Source: a bacterium (lineage in GTDB: Bacteria > Planctomycetota > UBA11346). From it: a DNA stretch of 48,633 bases. Location: the NCBI GenBank assembly GCA_020047915.1, contig JAIFND010000021.1, positions 1-48,633 of the forward strand, in the 5' to 3' direction. This document shows positions 1-7,649 of this stretch, piece by piece (the stretch's first letter is position 1; every line of letters starts with the position of its first letter). Both the position numbers and the translations under genes were made by a program. A model generated the notes under the pieces. It made no database searches. It was given only the letters and a program-made list of their open reading frames with translations, and was not told the DNA's origin.

Positions 1-1449
1 GTCGCCAACCGCGCCTGAGCGCAGGGCGCGCAGCTTGACGGTGCGCCAGTCGATGCCCAGCCGACGGCCTGCAGCACGCCAGCCGCCCGCACGCCGCGAC
101 TCCTGGGCGCAATAACGATCGAGCAGTTCATCGGCGGTCAGCCGGCCCTCGCGGATGGTCGTCGCGAAATCCTCGCCGGCAGTGGCGGGATGATACGCGC
201 CACGCACCAGCAGATTGCGCAGGCATTGCTCCAGTTCGCGGACGTTGCCCGGCCACGCATAGTCCTCGCCCAGATTGCGGCGGATCCAGGTCGTTCCTTC
301 CTCCGCCACACTGGCCGCCTCAGCCGGACCGACGATGCGCTCGGCCAGGGCCAGGGCCAGGCGGTCAAGTTCTCCAGCGTCGGCGTCGAGCAGCTCGCGC
401 AGCGCCGGCGTCGTCACCTGGGTGGCGCACAGTCGATAGTACACATCGGCGCGGAAGCGGCCGGCATCGATCTCGGCAGCGAGATCACGGTTGGTCGCGG
501 CGACCAGGCGGCCGGCGAAGACGCGCTCGGCGTGCTCGCCGACCCGCGCAAAACGCCTGGTCTGCAGCACGCGCAGCAACTTGACCTGCACTGCCGGATC
601 GACTTCGCCGATCTCGTCCAGGAAGACACAGCCATGCGCCGGGCAGACCTCCAGCCAGCCGGCGCGCTCCTCGGCCGCGCCAGTGAAGGCGCCGCGCCGA
701 TGGCCGAACAGCTCGGCCTCGACCAGGGTCGCAGGCAACGCGCTGATCGACAGCGGCAGCCAGGACGCCCCTGCCACCCCGCCCAGACGGTCGCGTCGGC
801 CATCGACAGGCAGATAGCCGCTGCCGCCGATCACCCGTGCGACCAGTTCCTTGCCGGTTCCGGATGGCCCGCAGACCAGGGCCGGGAAGTCACGCATGCG
901 CTCCCATAGGCAGCGTCGGTAGCGCTGCAGATCAGCGCCGAAGACCGCCTGCCAGCAGGCCGCGCGCAGGCGGGCCATCGGGGCCGAGGCGCCAACCAGT
1001 TGCGCGAAGATCGCAGCGAAGGTGCGCCGCACCTGCAACAGGCAGGCGAGCAGATGTTCCAGGTCCGGGCGCGGCATGGCCTGGCCGGACAGTTCGTGCT
1101 GGGCCGCAGCGAACTCGCTGAACCAGCCGATCTCCGCTCCTGGTTCGGCCCGGGCGAGGCGATCGAGTCGCTCGATGAAACGGTAGTAGAGGGCATAGAC
1201 CAGCAGGCCATCGCGCTCGACGGCCCGGGCCGGGGCGCGGGCCAGCAGGTTCTCGGCAAGGCGTGCGAGTCGTGCGAAACGCTCGTCGTCCGCGTCCGCC
1301 TGCGGGTGCCAGACCGCATCGGCAGACGGCGGCGGCTGGCCAAGCAGTCTGCGCTCCAACTGCATACGCTGCGGAGTGAAGGGATTGGCCCAGGTCAGGG
1401 CGACCAGGTCGGCGGCCTGGGCGCGATCGGCAGCGGTCCATGTCGCCAT
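1..1449 (-). CDS. Sigma-54-dependent transcriptional activator (partial, 3' end beyond left edge)
   Basis: Reading the minus strand from ATG at 1449 gives 483 codons with no stop before the window edge. The protein is an AAA+ enhancer-binding protein that would remodel sigma-54 polymerase. Visible motifs are Walker A GPSGTGK (residues 194-200), an intact GAFTGA sigma-54 contact loop (253-258), Walker B VFLDE (275-279), WPGNVREL (399-406), and a Fis-like helix-turn-helix near 456-478. Because the HTH is present, only a few residues should be missing. The first 150 or so residues show no receiver-domain motifs and I do not recognise them; they are presumably the signal-sensing part. The gene is divergent from the VIT/VWA-rhombosortase operon and shares a 135-bp intergenic region that holds a -24/-12 promoter, so it is the obvious candidate activator of that operon. 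Confidence 0.9.
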   Translation of the reverse strand, partial: MATWTAADRAQAADLVALTWANPFTPQRMQLERRLLGQPPPSADAVWHPQADADDERFARLARLAENLLARAPARAVERDGLLVYALYYRFIERLDRLARAEPGAEIGWFSEFAAAQHELSGQAMPRPDLEHLLACLLQVRRTFAAIFAQLVGASAPMARLRAACWQAVFGADLQRYRRCLWERMRDFPALVCGPSGTGKELVARVIGGSGYLPVDGRRDRLGGVAGASWLPLSISALPATLVEAELFGHRRGAFTGAAEERAGWLEVCPAHGCVFLDEIGEVDPAVQVKLLRVLQTRRFARVGEHAERVFAGRLVAATNRDLAAEIDAGRFRADVYYRLCATQVTTPALRELLDADAGELDRLALALAERIVGPAEAASVAEEGTTWIRRNLGEDYAWPGNVRELEQCLRNLLVRGAYHPATAGEDFATTIREGRLTADELLDRYCAQESRRAGGWRAAGRRLGIDWRTVKLRALRSGAVGD

Positions 1450-1468
1450 GCCAAATGGTACATTTTTT

Positions 1469-1495
1469 GAATCACATTACTACAATATATGATTC
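1469..1495. promoter_or_regulatory. Spaced inverted repeat, possible upstream activator site
   Basis: GAATCA (1469-1474) and TGATTC (1490-1495) form a perfect 6-bp inverted repeat whose arms start 21 bp apart, about two helical turns, in an AT-rich stretch unlike the flanking coding DNA. It lies about 75 bp upstream of the -24 element of the sigma-54 promoter, a normal place for an enhancer-binding-protein site. A second, weaker repeat, CAATG/CATTG, is at about 1506-1526. Function is inferred from position only. Confidence 0.4.
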
Positions 1496-1546
1496 TCAGC
1501 ACTGCCAATGTCGTCGTAACCCATTGTCATATCTAAACAAAGCACA

Positions 1547-1562
1547 TGGCACAGGTGACGCA
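1547..1562 (+). promoter_or_regulatory. Sigma-54 (-24/-12) promoter of the VIT/VWA-rhombosortase operon
   Basis: TGGCAC, five bases, then ACGCA gives the GG-N10-GC core (GG 1548-1549, GC 1560-1561) of the sigma-54 consensus TGGCAC-N5-TTGCW. The -24 half is a perfect match; the -12 half matches at GCA. The predicted transcription start is near 1573, which would place the AGGAAA ribosome site (1573-1578) at the extreme 5' end of a very short leader before ATG 1585. A sigma-54 activator gene is immediately divergent. Confidence 0.65.
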
Positions 1563-1584
1563 CTAGGCAGGCAGGAAACCCACC

Positions 1585-3678
1585 ATGCCCAAACTCTCCC
1601 GCCTCGTCCCCGTCCTCGCCACCGCCTGCCTGATCGGCAATGCCCAGGCCGCCGCCTCGATCATCGCCGATGGCGGGCTCGGCGGCATGCTCGACATCGT
1701 CGATCATCGCGTCGAGGTGACGGTCGATCACAGCATCGCCACCACCCGCGTCACCCAGGTCTTCCGCAACCGCGAGGATCGCACGATCGAGGCGCTCTGG
1801 ACCTTCCCGGTGCCGAAGGCCGCCTCGGTCTCCAACTTCTCGATGTGGATCGGCGGTGTCGAGATGGTCGGCGAGGTGGTCGAAAAGCAGCGCGCCCGGC
1901 AGATCTACGAAAGCTACAAGCAGACCCGGAAGGACCCCGGTCTGCTGGAGCAGAGCGACCACAAGACCTTCGACCTGCGCATCTTTCCGATCGCCGCGCG
2001 CGCCGAGCAGCGCATCGAGATCACCTATCAGCAGGAACTGGACATCGACCACGACTGGGCGACCTATGTCTATCCGCTGGCAATGGCGGACGGGCGGGTC
2101 GCCAACGGCAACAGCACGGCCGGCACGCTCGGCTTCACCTTCGCCGCCCGCTCGCTGATACCCATCGCCGAGATCGCCAGTCCGAGCCACGCCAAGGATC
2201 TCGTGTTCACCGCACCCGACGCGGGCGTGCGCGAAGGCAGCCTGGAGGTGCGCGACGGCGACCTGGGCCGCGATGTCGTCATCGCCTACCGCACGGAACG
2301 GCCACGCACCGGCGTCGATCTGGTCGCCGCCAAGGACAGCAGCGGAGATGGGCATTTCCTGCTCACCCTGACCGCTGGCGAGGATGCCGCCGCGCAGAGC
2401 CCGCCGCAGGACCATGTCTTCCTGCTCGATGTCAGCGGCAGCATGGCCGATGACCGCAAGCTGGCGGTGTCCAAACGCTCGCTGGCCGCCTTCGTCGATG
2501 CGCTGGCTCCCGAGGACCGCTGCGAGGTGATCACCTTCAACGCCGAGGCGAAGCGCGTCTTTGGCCAGTTGACCCCAGCAGACGCCAACGCCCTGACCCA
2601 GGCCCGCGCCTTCCTCGAACGGCAGGATGCCCGTGGCGGCACCATCCTCGCCCCGGCGATGCGCCTGGCCTACAGTTACGCGGACCGTGATCGCATGCTG
2701 AATGTGATCATCCTCTCCGACGGTCTGACCGAGCAGCGCGAACGCGCCGAACTGATGCGTCTGATCGGCGAACGGCCGAGGAATGCCCGGGTGTTCTGCA
2801 TCGGCATCGGCAATGATGTGAACCGGCCGCTGCTCGACCAGTTGGCCGGCGAGACCGGCGGACTGTCCGCCTTCATCTCGCATGGCGATGACTTCCAGCG
2901 CCAGGCCAAGGCCTTCAAGCGCAAGCTGGAGAAGCCGGTGGCGCGCGACCTCAAGCTGTCGTTCAACGGCATCGAGGTCTATGACCTCGTGCCGGCTCGT
3001 CTGCCTGACCTCTACCACGGCACCCCGCTGCGTGTCTATGGCCGCTACAAGGGCAGCGGTCAGGCCCAGGTCGCCCTCGACGGGACGATCCTCGGCCGCG
3101 AGGTGCACGCGACCTCGGCTGTCGATTTCCCGGCGGATGGCAGTCAGCCGGCCGTCGAACGCATGTGGGCGTGGCACCGCATCCAGGATCTGCAACGCAC
3201 CGCCGACCGCGCCGGCGACCGCTCGGGCGTCATCCCGGAGATCGTGCGGCTGGGCGAGGGCTATTCGATCGTCAGTGAATACACCTCGTTCCTGGTGCTG
3301 GAGAACGACGCCGAGTTCAAGCGCTGGGCTCTTGAACGGCGCAATGCCACGCGCTTCGCCAAGGACCGCCAGGCGTTGGAGAAGGTACGCACCGAACTGG
3401 CCCAATTGCGCGACAAGGCGGCCCAGAACCGGCCTGGCGAATTGGCCAACCTGCCCGAGCGGCGCGACGATCGGGTGCCGACTGCACAGCCGCAACCGAT
3501 GACCAACCTGCCGAACCAGCCCCAACCCATGCCTGCCCAGGCCCAGCCGCAACGACGCTTCGATATCGCCCTGGACGGCAATCGCGGCGGTGGTGGTGGC
3601 GCCCTCGATCCCTCGCTGGTGCTGGTCCTTGGCGGCGCAATCGGAGTGCTGGTGGCGAGGCGCCGCCGGTGCGCCTGA
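1585..3678 (+). CDS. VIT/VWA-domain surface protein with GlyGly-CTERM-like sorting tail
   Basis: This 697-residue protein has a Sec signal peptide (1 to about 24). A VIT (inter-alpha-trypsin) domain covers about 30-165, with the typical segments around FPVPKAASV and RARQIYES. A von Willebrand factor A domain covers about 275-450 and has an intact metal-site motif DVSGSM (282-287). A proline/glutamine-rich stalk (about 630-665) precedes the C-terminal tail of GGGGG (668-672), a hydrophobic span and RRRR. That tail architecture is GlyGly-CTERM, the substrate signal of rhombosortases, and a rhombosortase gene overlaps the stop codon by 10 bp. VIT-VWA proteins are also known as sortase targets in marine proteobacteria, so the same kind of protein here seems to use a different sorting enzyme. 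AGGAAA 6 bp upstream supports the ATG. Confidence 0.88.
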   Translation: MPKLSRLVPVLATACLIGNAQAAASIIADGGLGGMLDIVDHRVEVTVDHSIATTRVTQVFRNREDRTIEALWTFPVPKAASVSNFSMWIGGVEMVGEVVEKQRARQIYESYKQTRKDPGLLEQSDHKTFDLRIFPIAARAEQRIEITYQQELDIDHDWATYVYPLAMADGRVANGNSTAGTLGFTFAARSLIPIAEIASPSHAKDLVFTAPDAGVREGSLEVRDGDLGRDVVIAYRTERPRTGVDLVAAKDSSGDGHFLLTLTAGEDAAAQSPPQDHVFLLDVSGSMADDRKLAVSKRSLAAFVDALAPEDRCEVITFNAEAKRVFGQLTPADANALTQARAFLERQDARGGTILAPAMRLAYSYADRDRMLNVIILSDGLTEQRERAELMRLIGERPRNARVFCIGIGNDVNRPLLDQLAGETGGLSAFISHGDDFQRQAKAFKRKLEKPVARDLKLSFNGIEVYDLVPARLPDLYHGTPLRVYGRYKGSGQAQVALDGTILGREVHATSAVDFPADGSQPAVERMWAWHRIQDLQRTADRAGDRSGVIPEIVRLGEGYSIVSEYTSFLVLENDAEFKRWALERRNATRFAKDRQALEKVRTELAQLRDKAAQNRPGELANLPERRDDRVPTAQPQPMTNLPNQPQPMPAQAQPQRRFDIALDGNRGGGGGALDPSLVLVLGGAIGVLVARRRRCA

Positions 3679-4241
3679 CCCTGCCGTGGCTGACCCTGGC
3701 CATCCTCGCGGCCGCCGCCGCGGGAATGGTGCTGCCCAGCCTTGGCAACCTCCTCGGTTGGGAGCCAGGTGCTGCCGACTGGCGACTGGCAACCTGTCAA
3801 CTCGCGCACTGGGACGCCAATCATGCGCTGTGGGACGGTTTGGCGGTAGCCATCCTGGGTTGGTGGGCTGAGACGCGCTGGCCGGGACGCATCCGCTTCA
3901 CCCTGCTCGCTGCCCTGGTCCTGATCCCCCTGGCCGTCCATCAGTTCCACGGACCGATCCCCTTCCGTGGTCTGTCCGGTGTGGCCTGCGCCCTGGCTGC
4001 GGCGGGGGCCGTCTGCACCTGGCGCTCGGCCAGGGATGACCTCGACCGCATCATCGCGGGAGGTCTGCTGGCCGGCCTGGGCCTCAAGATCCTCTACGAA
4101 CTGTCCACCCACGAGGCGCTGTTCGCCACCGCTGCGACCTGGCAGCCCGTGCCGATCGCCCATCTCGCCGGATTGGGCATCGGCATCCTGATCGCTACAC
4201 TTCCCACGTTCGCAACCACCCCTCAAACGGAGCCCACATGA
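3669..4241 (+). CDS. rrtA: Rhombosortase (rhomboid-family intramembrane serine protease)
   Basis: This 190-residue polytopic membrane protein belongs to the rhomboid-like CAAX-independent sorting proteases. It shows the histidine/tryptophan-rich motif HWDANHALWDG (47-57), the active-site serine loop RGLSG with Ser103, and the catalytic histidine in PIAHLAGLGIG (His165). Length and motif order fit the rhombosortase family, shorter than ordinary rhomboids. It should cleave the GlyGly-CTERM tail of the preceding VIT/VWA protein in the inner membrane. The start is GTG at 3669, overlapping the upstream stop by 10 bp; the first internal ATG (3726) would delete the first membrane helix. The downstream gene overlaps by 4 bp, so the three genes form a tightly coupled operon. 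Confidence 0.85.
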   Translation: MRLTLPWLTLAILAAAAAGMVLPSLGNLLGWEPGAADWRLATCQLAHWDANHALWDGLAVAILGWWAETRWPGRIRFTLLAALVLIPLAVHQFHGPIPFRGLSGVACALAAAGAVCTWRSARDDLDRIIAGGLLAGLGLKILYELSTHEALFATAATWQPVPIAHLAGLGIGILIATLPTFATTPQTEPT

Positions 4242-4486
4242 ACGAACCTTCGATTCCCGTCACCAGATCCACCCACCGCCGTGGCGTCATCCGCCCCGAG
4301 ATCGCGCGCAAGATCGCCTTCGCCATCATCACCCTGTCGTTGTGCGTATGCACCATGCTCGCCCTGCTGGCGATCTGGGACCGCATGGCCGGCGACGTCC
4401 TGTGGCGCGCCCTGGCCACGCTGGCTGTCATCATCGTCGCCACCGGCCTGTTCACCGCCGTAAACGAGCACTACGGCCGCGAGTAA
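4238..4486 (+). CDS. Small two-helix membrane protein
   Basis: This 82-residue protein has two predicted transmembrane segments (about 27-47 and 56-76) after a basic cytoplasmic N-terminus. I recognise no family. Its ATG overlaps the rhombosortase stop (ATGA, 4 bp), and GGAG lies 6-7 bp upstream, so it is the third gene of the sorting operon. An accessory role with the rhombosortase is suggested only by this coupling. Confidence 0.65.
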   Translation: MNEPSIPVTRSTHRRGVIRPEIARKIAFAIITLSLCVCTMLALLAIWDRMAGDVLWRALATLAVIIVATGLFTAVNEHYGRE

Positions 4487-4502
4487 AGAGTTATACCCTG
4501 GG

Positions 4503-4661
4503 GCCCCATCGCGCGCGATGGGGCGGGCGCCGAGCAGTGGTGGCGGCATACAATCGGCGAAGCCGATGCCGCCACGATTCCGGAGGCCTGCCGACGGAAT
4601 CGAGCTGCGACAAAGCCCGGGGGTAGGCCGAAGGCCGTAGGGGCGAAGCCCCTGATGCAAA
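4503..4661. repeat. Hairpin-rich intergenic segment
   Basis: The gap between the small membrane protein and pilC (both 3' ends) holds several perfect inverted repeats. There is a 22-bp palindrome centred on GCGCGC (4503-4524). A TGGCGGCAT/ATGCCGCCA pair (about 4540-4573) encloses a smaller ATCGGC-GAA-GCCGAT hairpin. Next to the pilC stop, GGCC-GAA-GGCC and AGGGGC-GAA-GCCCCT hairpins read with TTCG loops on the minus strand. No T-run follows any of them. They may serve as bidirectional 3'-end structures for the convergent genes or be copies of a dispersed palindromic element. Confidence 0.5.
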
Positions 4662-5888
4662 CTAAGACAACGTCTTCTGCAGTTCCAGGATCGGGTAGAA
4701 GATCGCGATGACGATCGTACCGACGATCGTGCCCATGATGCCGAGCATAAGCGGTTCGATCAACGAGGTCAGCGACTTCACCGTGGCGTGGATCTGCTCG
4801 TCGTAGAAGTCCGAGATCTTGGACAGCAGTTGTTCCAGGGCGCCGGACTTCTCGCCGATGCCGATCATGCGCACGACCATCGGGGGGAATACCCAGGCCT
4901 TCTGCAGATGGGCGGTGATCGACTCGCCGCGCTTCACCGTGTCGCGGGTCTGCAGCAGGGTATCCTCAAGCACCGCGTTACCCGAGGTCGAGGCTACGAT
5001 CTCAAGGGCGGCAAGCAGAGGCACGCCAGACGAGAGCAGGGTGGACAACGTACGGGCGAAGCGGCTGATGGCGACCTTCTGGCCGAGCGGGCCGAAGACC
5101 GGCGCCTTCAGCATCACCGTATCCTTCAAGCGGCGGAATTCACGACTGGTCATGGCCATCTTGTAGCCGATGAACACGGCTATCCCGATCCCGAGGATGA
5201 TATACCATTGCTCTTGCAGGAATTTGGAGCACTCGAGCACGAAGATCGTGACACCCGGCAGCTTGGCGTTGAGGCTCTTGAACATACCCTCGAACTTCGG
5301 GACCACGAATACCAGCAAGTAGTAGGTGATGCCCAGCACCATGAGCAGCGAGATGACCGGATAGGTCATTGCCGACTTGATCTCGCGCTTCAGCGACTCG
5401 TTGGCTTCAAGGAAGTCAGCCAAGCGATCAAGGATGACGTCGAGCTGGCCCGACGCTTCGCCGGCCTTCACCATGTTGATGTAGATGTCTGGGAAGATGC
5501 GCGGGAAGCGCGCCATCGCCTCGGACAGCTCGGTACCGCCGCGCACCATGTCGGCGCACTCCTGCAGCCCCATGCCGAAGCCTTTGTTCTGGTCCATGGT
5601 CTGCTCGGCCAGGATCTCGAAGGCTTCAAGCAACGGGATGCCGGCCCCGATCATCGTCGCCATCTGGCGGGTGAAGAGGGCCAGCTCAGCGGTGTTCGCC
5701 TTGCGCGAAACGGCACCGAGGGACATGAAACCAGAGGGCTTGATGTCCAGGCGCTTCAGCCCGGTCACCACCAGGTTCTGCCCCTTCAGTTTGGTATTGG
5801 CTTCGGCCTCGTTCTCGGCCTCGATCTGACCCTTGACGTCCTTGCCGGCGGAATCGCGGGCGGCGTAGGCGAACTTCATCTTGGCCAC
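4662..5888 (-). CDS. pilC: PilC/GspF-type inner-membrane platform protein
   Basis: This 408-residue protein is of the T2SS-F/PilC family: two repeated cytoplasmic helical domains, each followed by a membrane region. Typical segments are ELALFTRQMATMIGAGIPLL in the first half and RFARTLSTLLSSGVPLLAAL in the second, then a C-terminal hydrophobic stretch before FYPILELQKTLS. It forms the inner-membrane base on which the PilB/PilT or GspE ATPases assemble and retract a type IV pilus or pseudopilus. No pilB, pilT or pilin gene is adjacent. The start is GTG at 5888 with AGGAG about 7 bp upstream. A single prepilin-like protein is encoded at 32421-33206, so the machine has potential clients in the window. 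Confidence 0.93.
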   Translation of the reverse strand: MAKMKFAYAARDSAGKDVKGQIEAENEAEANTKLKGQNLVVTGLKRLDIKPSGFMSLGAVSRKANTAELALFTRQMATMIGAGIPLLEAFEILAEQTMDQNKGFGMGLQECADMVRGGTELSEAMARFPRIFPDIYINMVKAGEASGQLDVILDRLADFLEANESLKREIKSAMTYPVISLLMVLGITYYLLVFVVPKFEGMFKSLNAKLPGVTIFVLECSKFLQEQWYIILGIGIAVFIGYKMAMTSREFRRLKDTVMLKAPVFGPLGQKVAISRFARTLSTLLSSGVPLLAALEIVASTSGNAVLEDTLLQTRDTVKRGESITAHLQKAWVFPPMVVRMIGIGEKSGALEQLLSKISDFYDEQIHATVKSLTSLIEPLMLGIMGTIVGTIVIAIFYPILELQKTLS

Positions 5889-5947
5889 AGATACTCCTGG
5901 AAGAGGTTAGATTGATGCTACGCGCTTCAGCAGAGGACCGCAACCAG

Positions 5948-6601
5948 CTAGCGGCGCCCCACCAGATCCATCGCCTGGTCATGCTTCTGCCAGGCCCGGT
6001 CCAAGGCCTGGCGCAGGGGATCAGCCTGCATGATGACCCCCGTTTCGACCTCCACGCCACCGGCCACCAGCAGACTGGCCGTGAAATCGTGGCAATTTCG
6101 ACCCAAGGACCACGGGTGACAGGAGCCATGCCAGCCTGCACCGGGTCCCAGGACGCGCGGCCGTCCTGTCGTGTCGATCCAACTACGCAGGCAGGTGATC
6201 AAAGATGCGTGTCCTGCCGCAGAAAGCGGGAAGGTCCACACGCGGACCTGACGGGGATCGGTTCCGCCTCGCCGGTGTCGCCATCCACCCACGGCGTCGA
6301 TCTGAACTCCCCCCTCTCCCGAGAGTATCGCCAAGCGAAGGGCATCGGCACAGCCATCAGCTTCGCCTGTGATCCAGCGACGTTCACCGAAATGGACCAC
6401 GATCCAGGGGGCCGCCGCCGGACTGGGGGCCGCCGCCGGAACGAGATCCATGGGAAACAAGGTACGTTCCAGCATCAACCCGCTGTGGAAATCATCGGCA
6501 AAGGCCACCACCACGGCCTCCGTGCCAGGTGCTCTGGGGACTCCTCCAGAGCTGCAGCCGACCAGCAGAACGGCCAGGATCAGGACGGCGCAGTTCCGCA
6601 T
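5948..6601 (-). CDS. DUF2459-family lipoprotein
   Basis: The protein has 217 residues when started at ATG 6601. It begins with a lipoprotein signal peptide whose lipobox LLVGCSSG puts the lipidated cysteine at about residue 17. The rest resembles the DUF2459 (TIGR02117) family: an early DDFHSGLML segment where the family has a conserved histidine near a hydrophobic strand, a WIVVHFGERRWIT segment, and a late NCHDFTASLL segment with an Asn-Cys-His that looks like a catalytic triad region of a papain-like fold. Function of the family is not established. The gene lies 59 bp upstream of pilC on the same strand. A longer in-frame start at 6826 overlaps the divergent CorA-like gene and would bury the signal peptide, so I reject it. 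Confidence 0.65.
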   Translation of the reverse strand: MRNCAVLILAVLLVGCSSGGVPRAPGTEAVVVAFADDFHSGLMLERTLFPMDLVPAAAPSPAAAPWIVVHFGERRWITGEADGCADALRLAILSGEGGVQIDAVGGWRHRRGGTDPRQVRVWTFPLSAAGHASLITCLRSWIDTTGRPRVLGPGAGWHGSCHPWSLGRNCHDFTASLLVAGGVEVETGVIMQADPLRQALDRAWQKHDQAMDLVGRR

Positions 6602-6677
6602 GCCCAGAGGATCGCCGACCTGCCCGAGGCAGCAAGGAGCTTGCTCCTGGGGCCATACCTCGGCAGAGTGCCGCCGC

Positions 6678-7649
6678 ATGATCGTGGCCTGGGTCACCGG
6701 GGAGAAAGGGCTGGTGCGCCGCGAGGTCACCGGCAGCGAGATCCCGTCGGAAGCGATCTGGATCGACTGCATCGACATCACCGCCGACGAGGAGAAGCTG
6801 GTCGAGTCCAGCCTGCACCTCGACATGCCGACGCGGGCGGAGATGCAGGAGATCGAAGCGAGCAGCCGGCTCTACCGTGAAGGCGGTGCGGTGTACATGA
6901 CAGCAACGCTCCTGGTAAAGACCGAGACCGAGCAGCCAGAGAGCACGCCTGTCACCTTCATCCTCTCCCGTTCGTGCCTGGTAACCCTGCGCTACGCCGA
7001 GCCGTGGAGCTTCCGCACCTATACGATGCGGGCCGCCAAATCGGACGCCAACACCGCCGAACTCGTATTCATCAGCTTGCTCGAGACCACTGTCGAACGT
7101 CTGGCTGACATGCTCGAACTGGTGTCCCTCGAACTCGAACGCATTCAGCAGCAGATCTTCCGCCGCCGTGGACTGCCTGCCGACACCGACCTCGAGCGCG
7201 TGCTCTACAAGCTTGGCCACTGTGGCAACATCAGCGGCAAGATCCGCGAGTCCCTGGTCGACAAGAACCGCCTGCTACATTTCAGCGAATCGGCCAGCAC
7301 CGAGTGGTGCCCTGAAGGCCGCTCGCGCATCCGTGCGGTACGCAACGACATCACCTCGCTCGCCGATCATGCCAGCTACACCGCCGGCAAGATCGCCTTC
7401 CTGCTCGACGCGACGCTGGGCCTGATCAACAACAACGTCAATCAGCAGATGAAGCGCATGACCATGATCATGCTGGCGGTGCTGTGGCCTGCCCTGGTCA
7501 GCGGCTTCTTCGCCATGAACGTGCAACTGCCGTTCCCGCAGCAGGGTGCTCATTGGCCGTTCTTCCTGTGCCTGAGCCTGGCCTTCGGCCCGCTGATCGT
7601 CGGATTCGTCTGGTGGTTCCGGCAGCAGCATCGGAAGCGGCGGCATTGA
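6678..7649 (+). CDS. CorA-like divalent metal ion transporter with AMN in place of GMN
   Basis: This 323-residue protein has the CorA/MIT layout: a soluble N-terminal domain, a long helix (about 215-265), two C-terminal transmembrane helices and a basic end (RKRRH). Members form pentameric channels for Mg2+, Co2+, Ni2+ or Zn2+ in the inner membrane. The near-invariant GMN signature after helix 1 is replaced here by AMN (residues 279-281). The glycine of GMN helps hold hydrated cations at the pore mouth, so selectivity may differ, and efflux-type members of the superfamily tolerate variation here. The start at 6678 is preferred over upstream in-frame codons that run antisense through the DUF2459 gene. 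The stop overlaps the presumed TTG start of murD. Confidence 0.85.
   Translation: MIVAWVTGEKGLVRREVTGSEIPSEAIWIDCIDITADEEKLVESSLHLDMPTRAEMQEIEASSRLYREGGAVYMTATLLVKTETEQPESTPVTFILSRSCLVTLRYAEPWSFRTYTMRAAKSDANTAELVFISLLETTVERLADMLELVSLELERIQQQIFRRRGLPADTDLERVLYKLGHCGNISGKIRESLVDKNRLLHFSESASTEWCPEGRSRIRAVRNDITSLADHASYTAGKIAFLLDATLGLINNNVNQQMKRMTMIMLAVLWPALVSGFFAMNVQLPFPQQGAHWPFFLCLSLAFGPLIVGFVWWFRQQHRKRRH

Noticed and set aside
190-909. Plus-strand open frame of 239 codons
   Set aside because: Antisense to the sigma-54 activator, whose Walker, GAFTGA and HTH motifs are unambiguous on the minus strand.
3588-3678. PEP-CTERM or LPXTG sorting signal on the VIT/VWA protein
   Set aside because: The tail has neither PEP nor LPXTG; it is a glycine run, hydrophobic span and arginine cluster, and the neighbour is a rhombosortase rather than an exosortase or sortase.
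1480-3792. 770-codon open frame on the minus strand
   Set aside because: It is antisense to the VIT/VWA gene, which has clear domains, a signal peptide and a sorting tail; the minus frame is low-complexity His/Asp/Gln-rich shadow sequence.
6369-6677. 103-residue N-terminal extension of the CorA-like protein
   Set aside because: This stretch is antisense to the signal peptide and N-terminus of the divergent DUF2459 lipoprotein and shows no CorA-like sequence.
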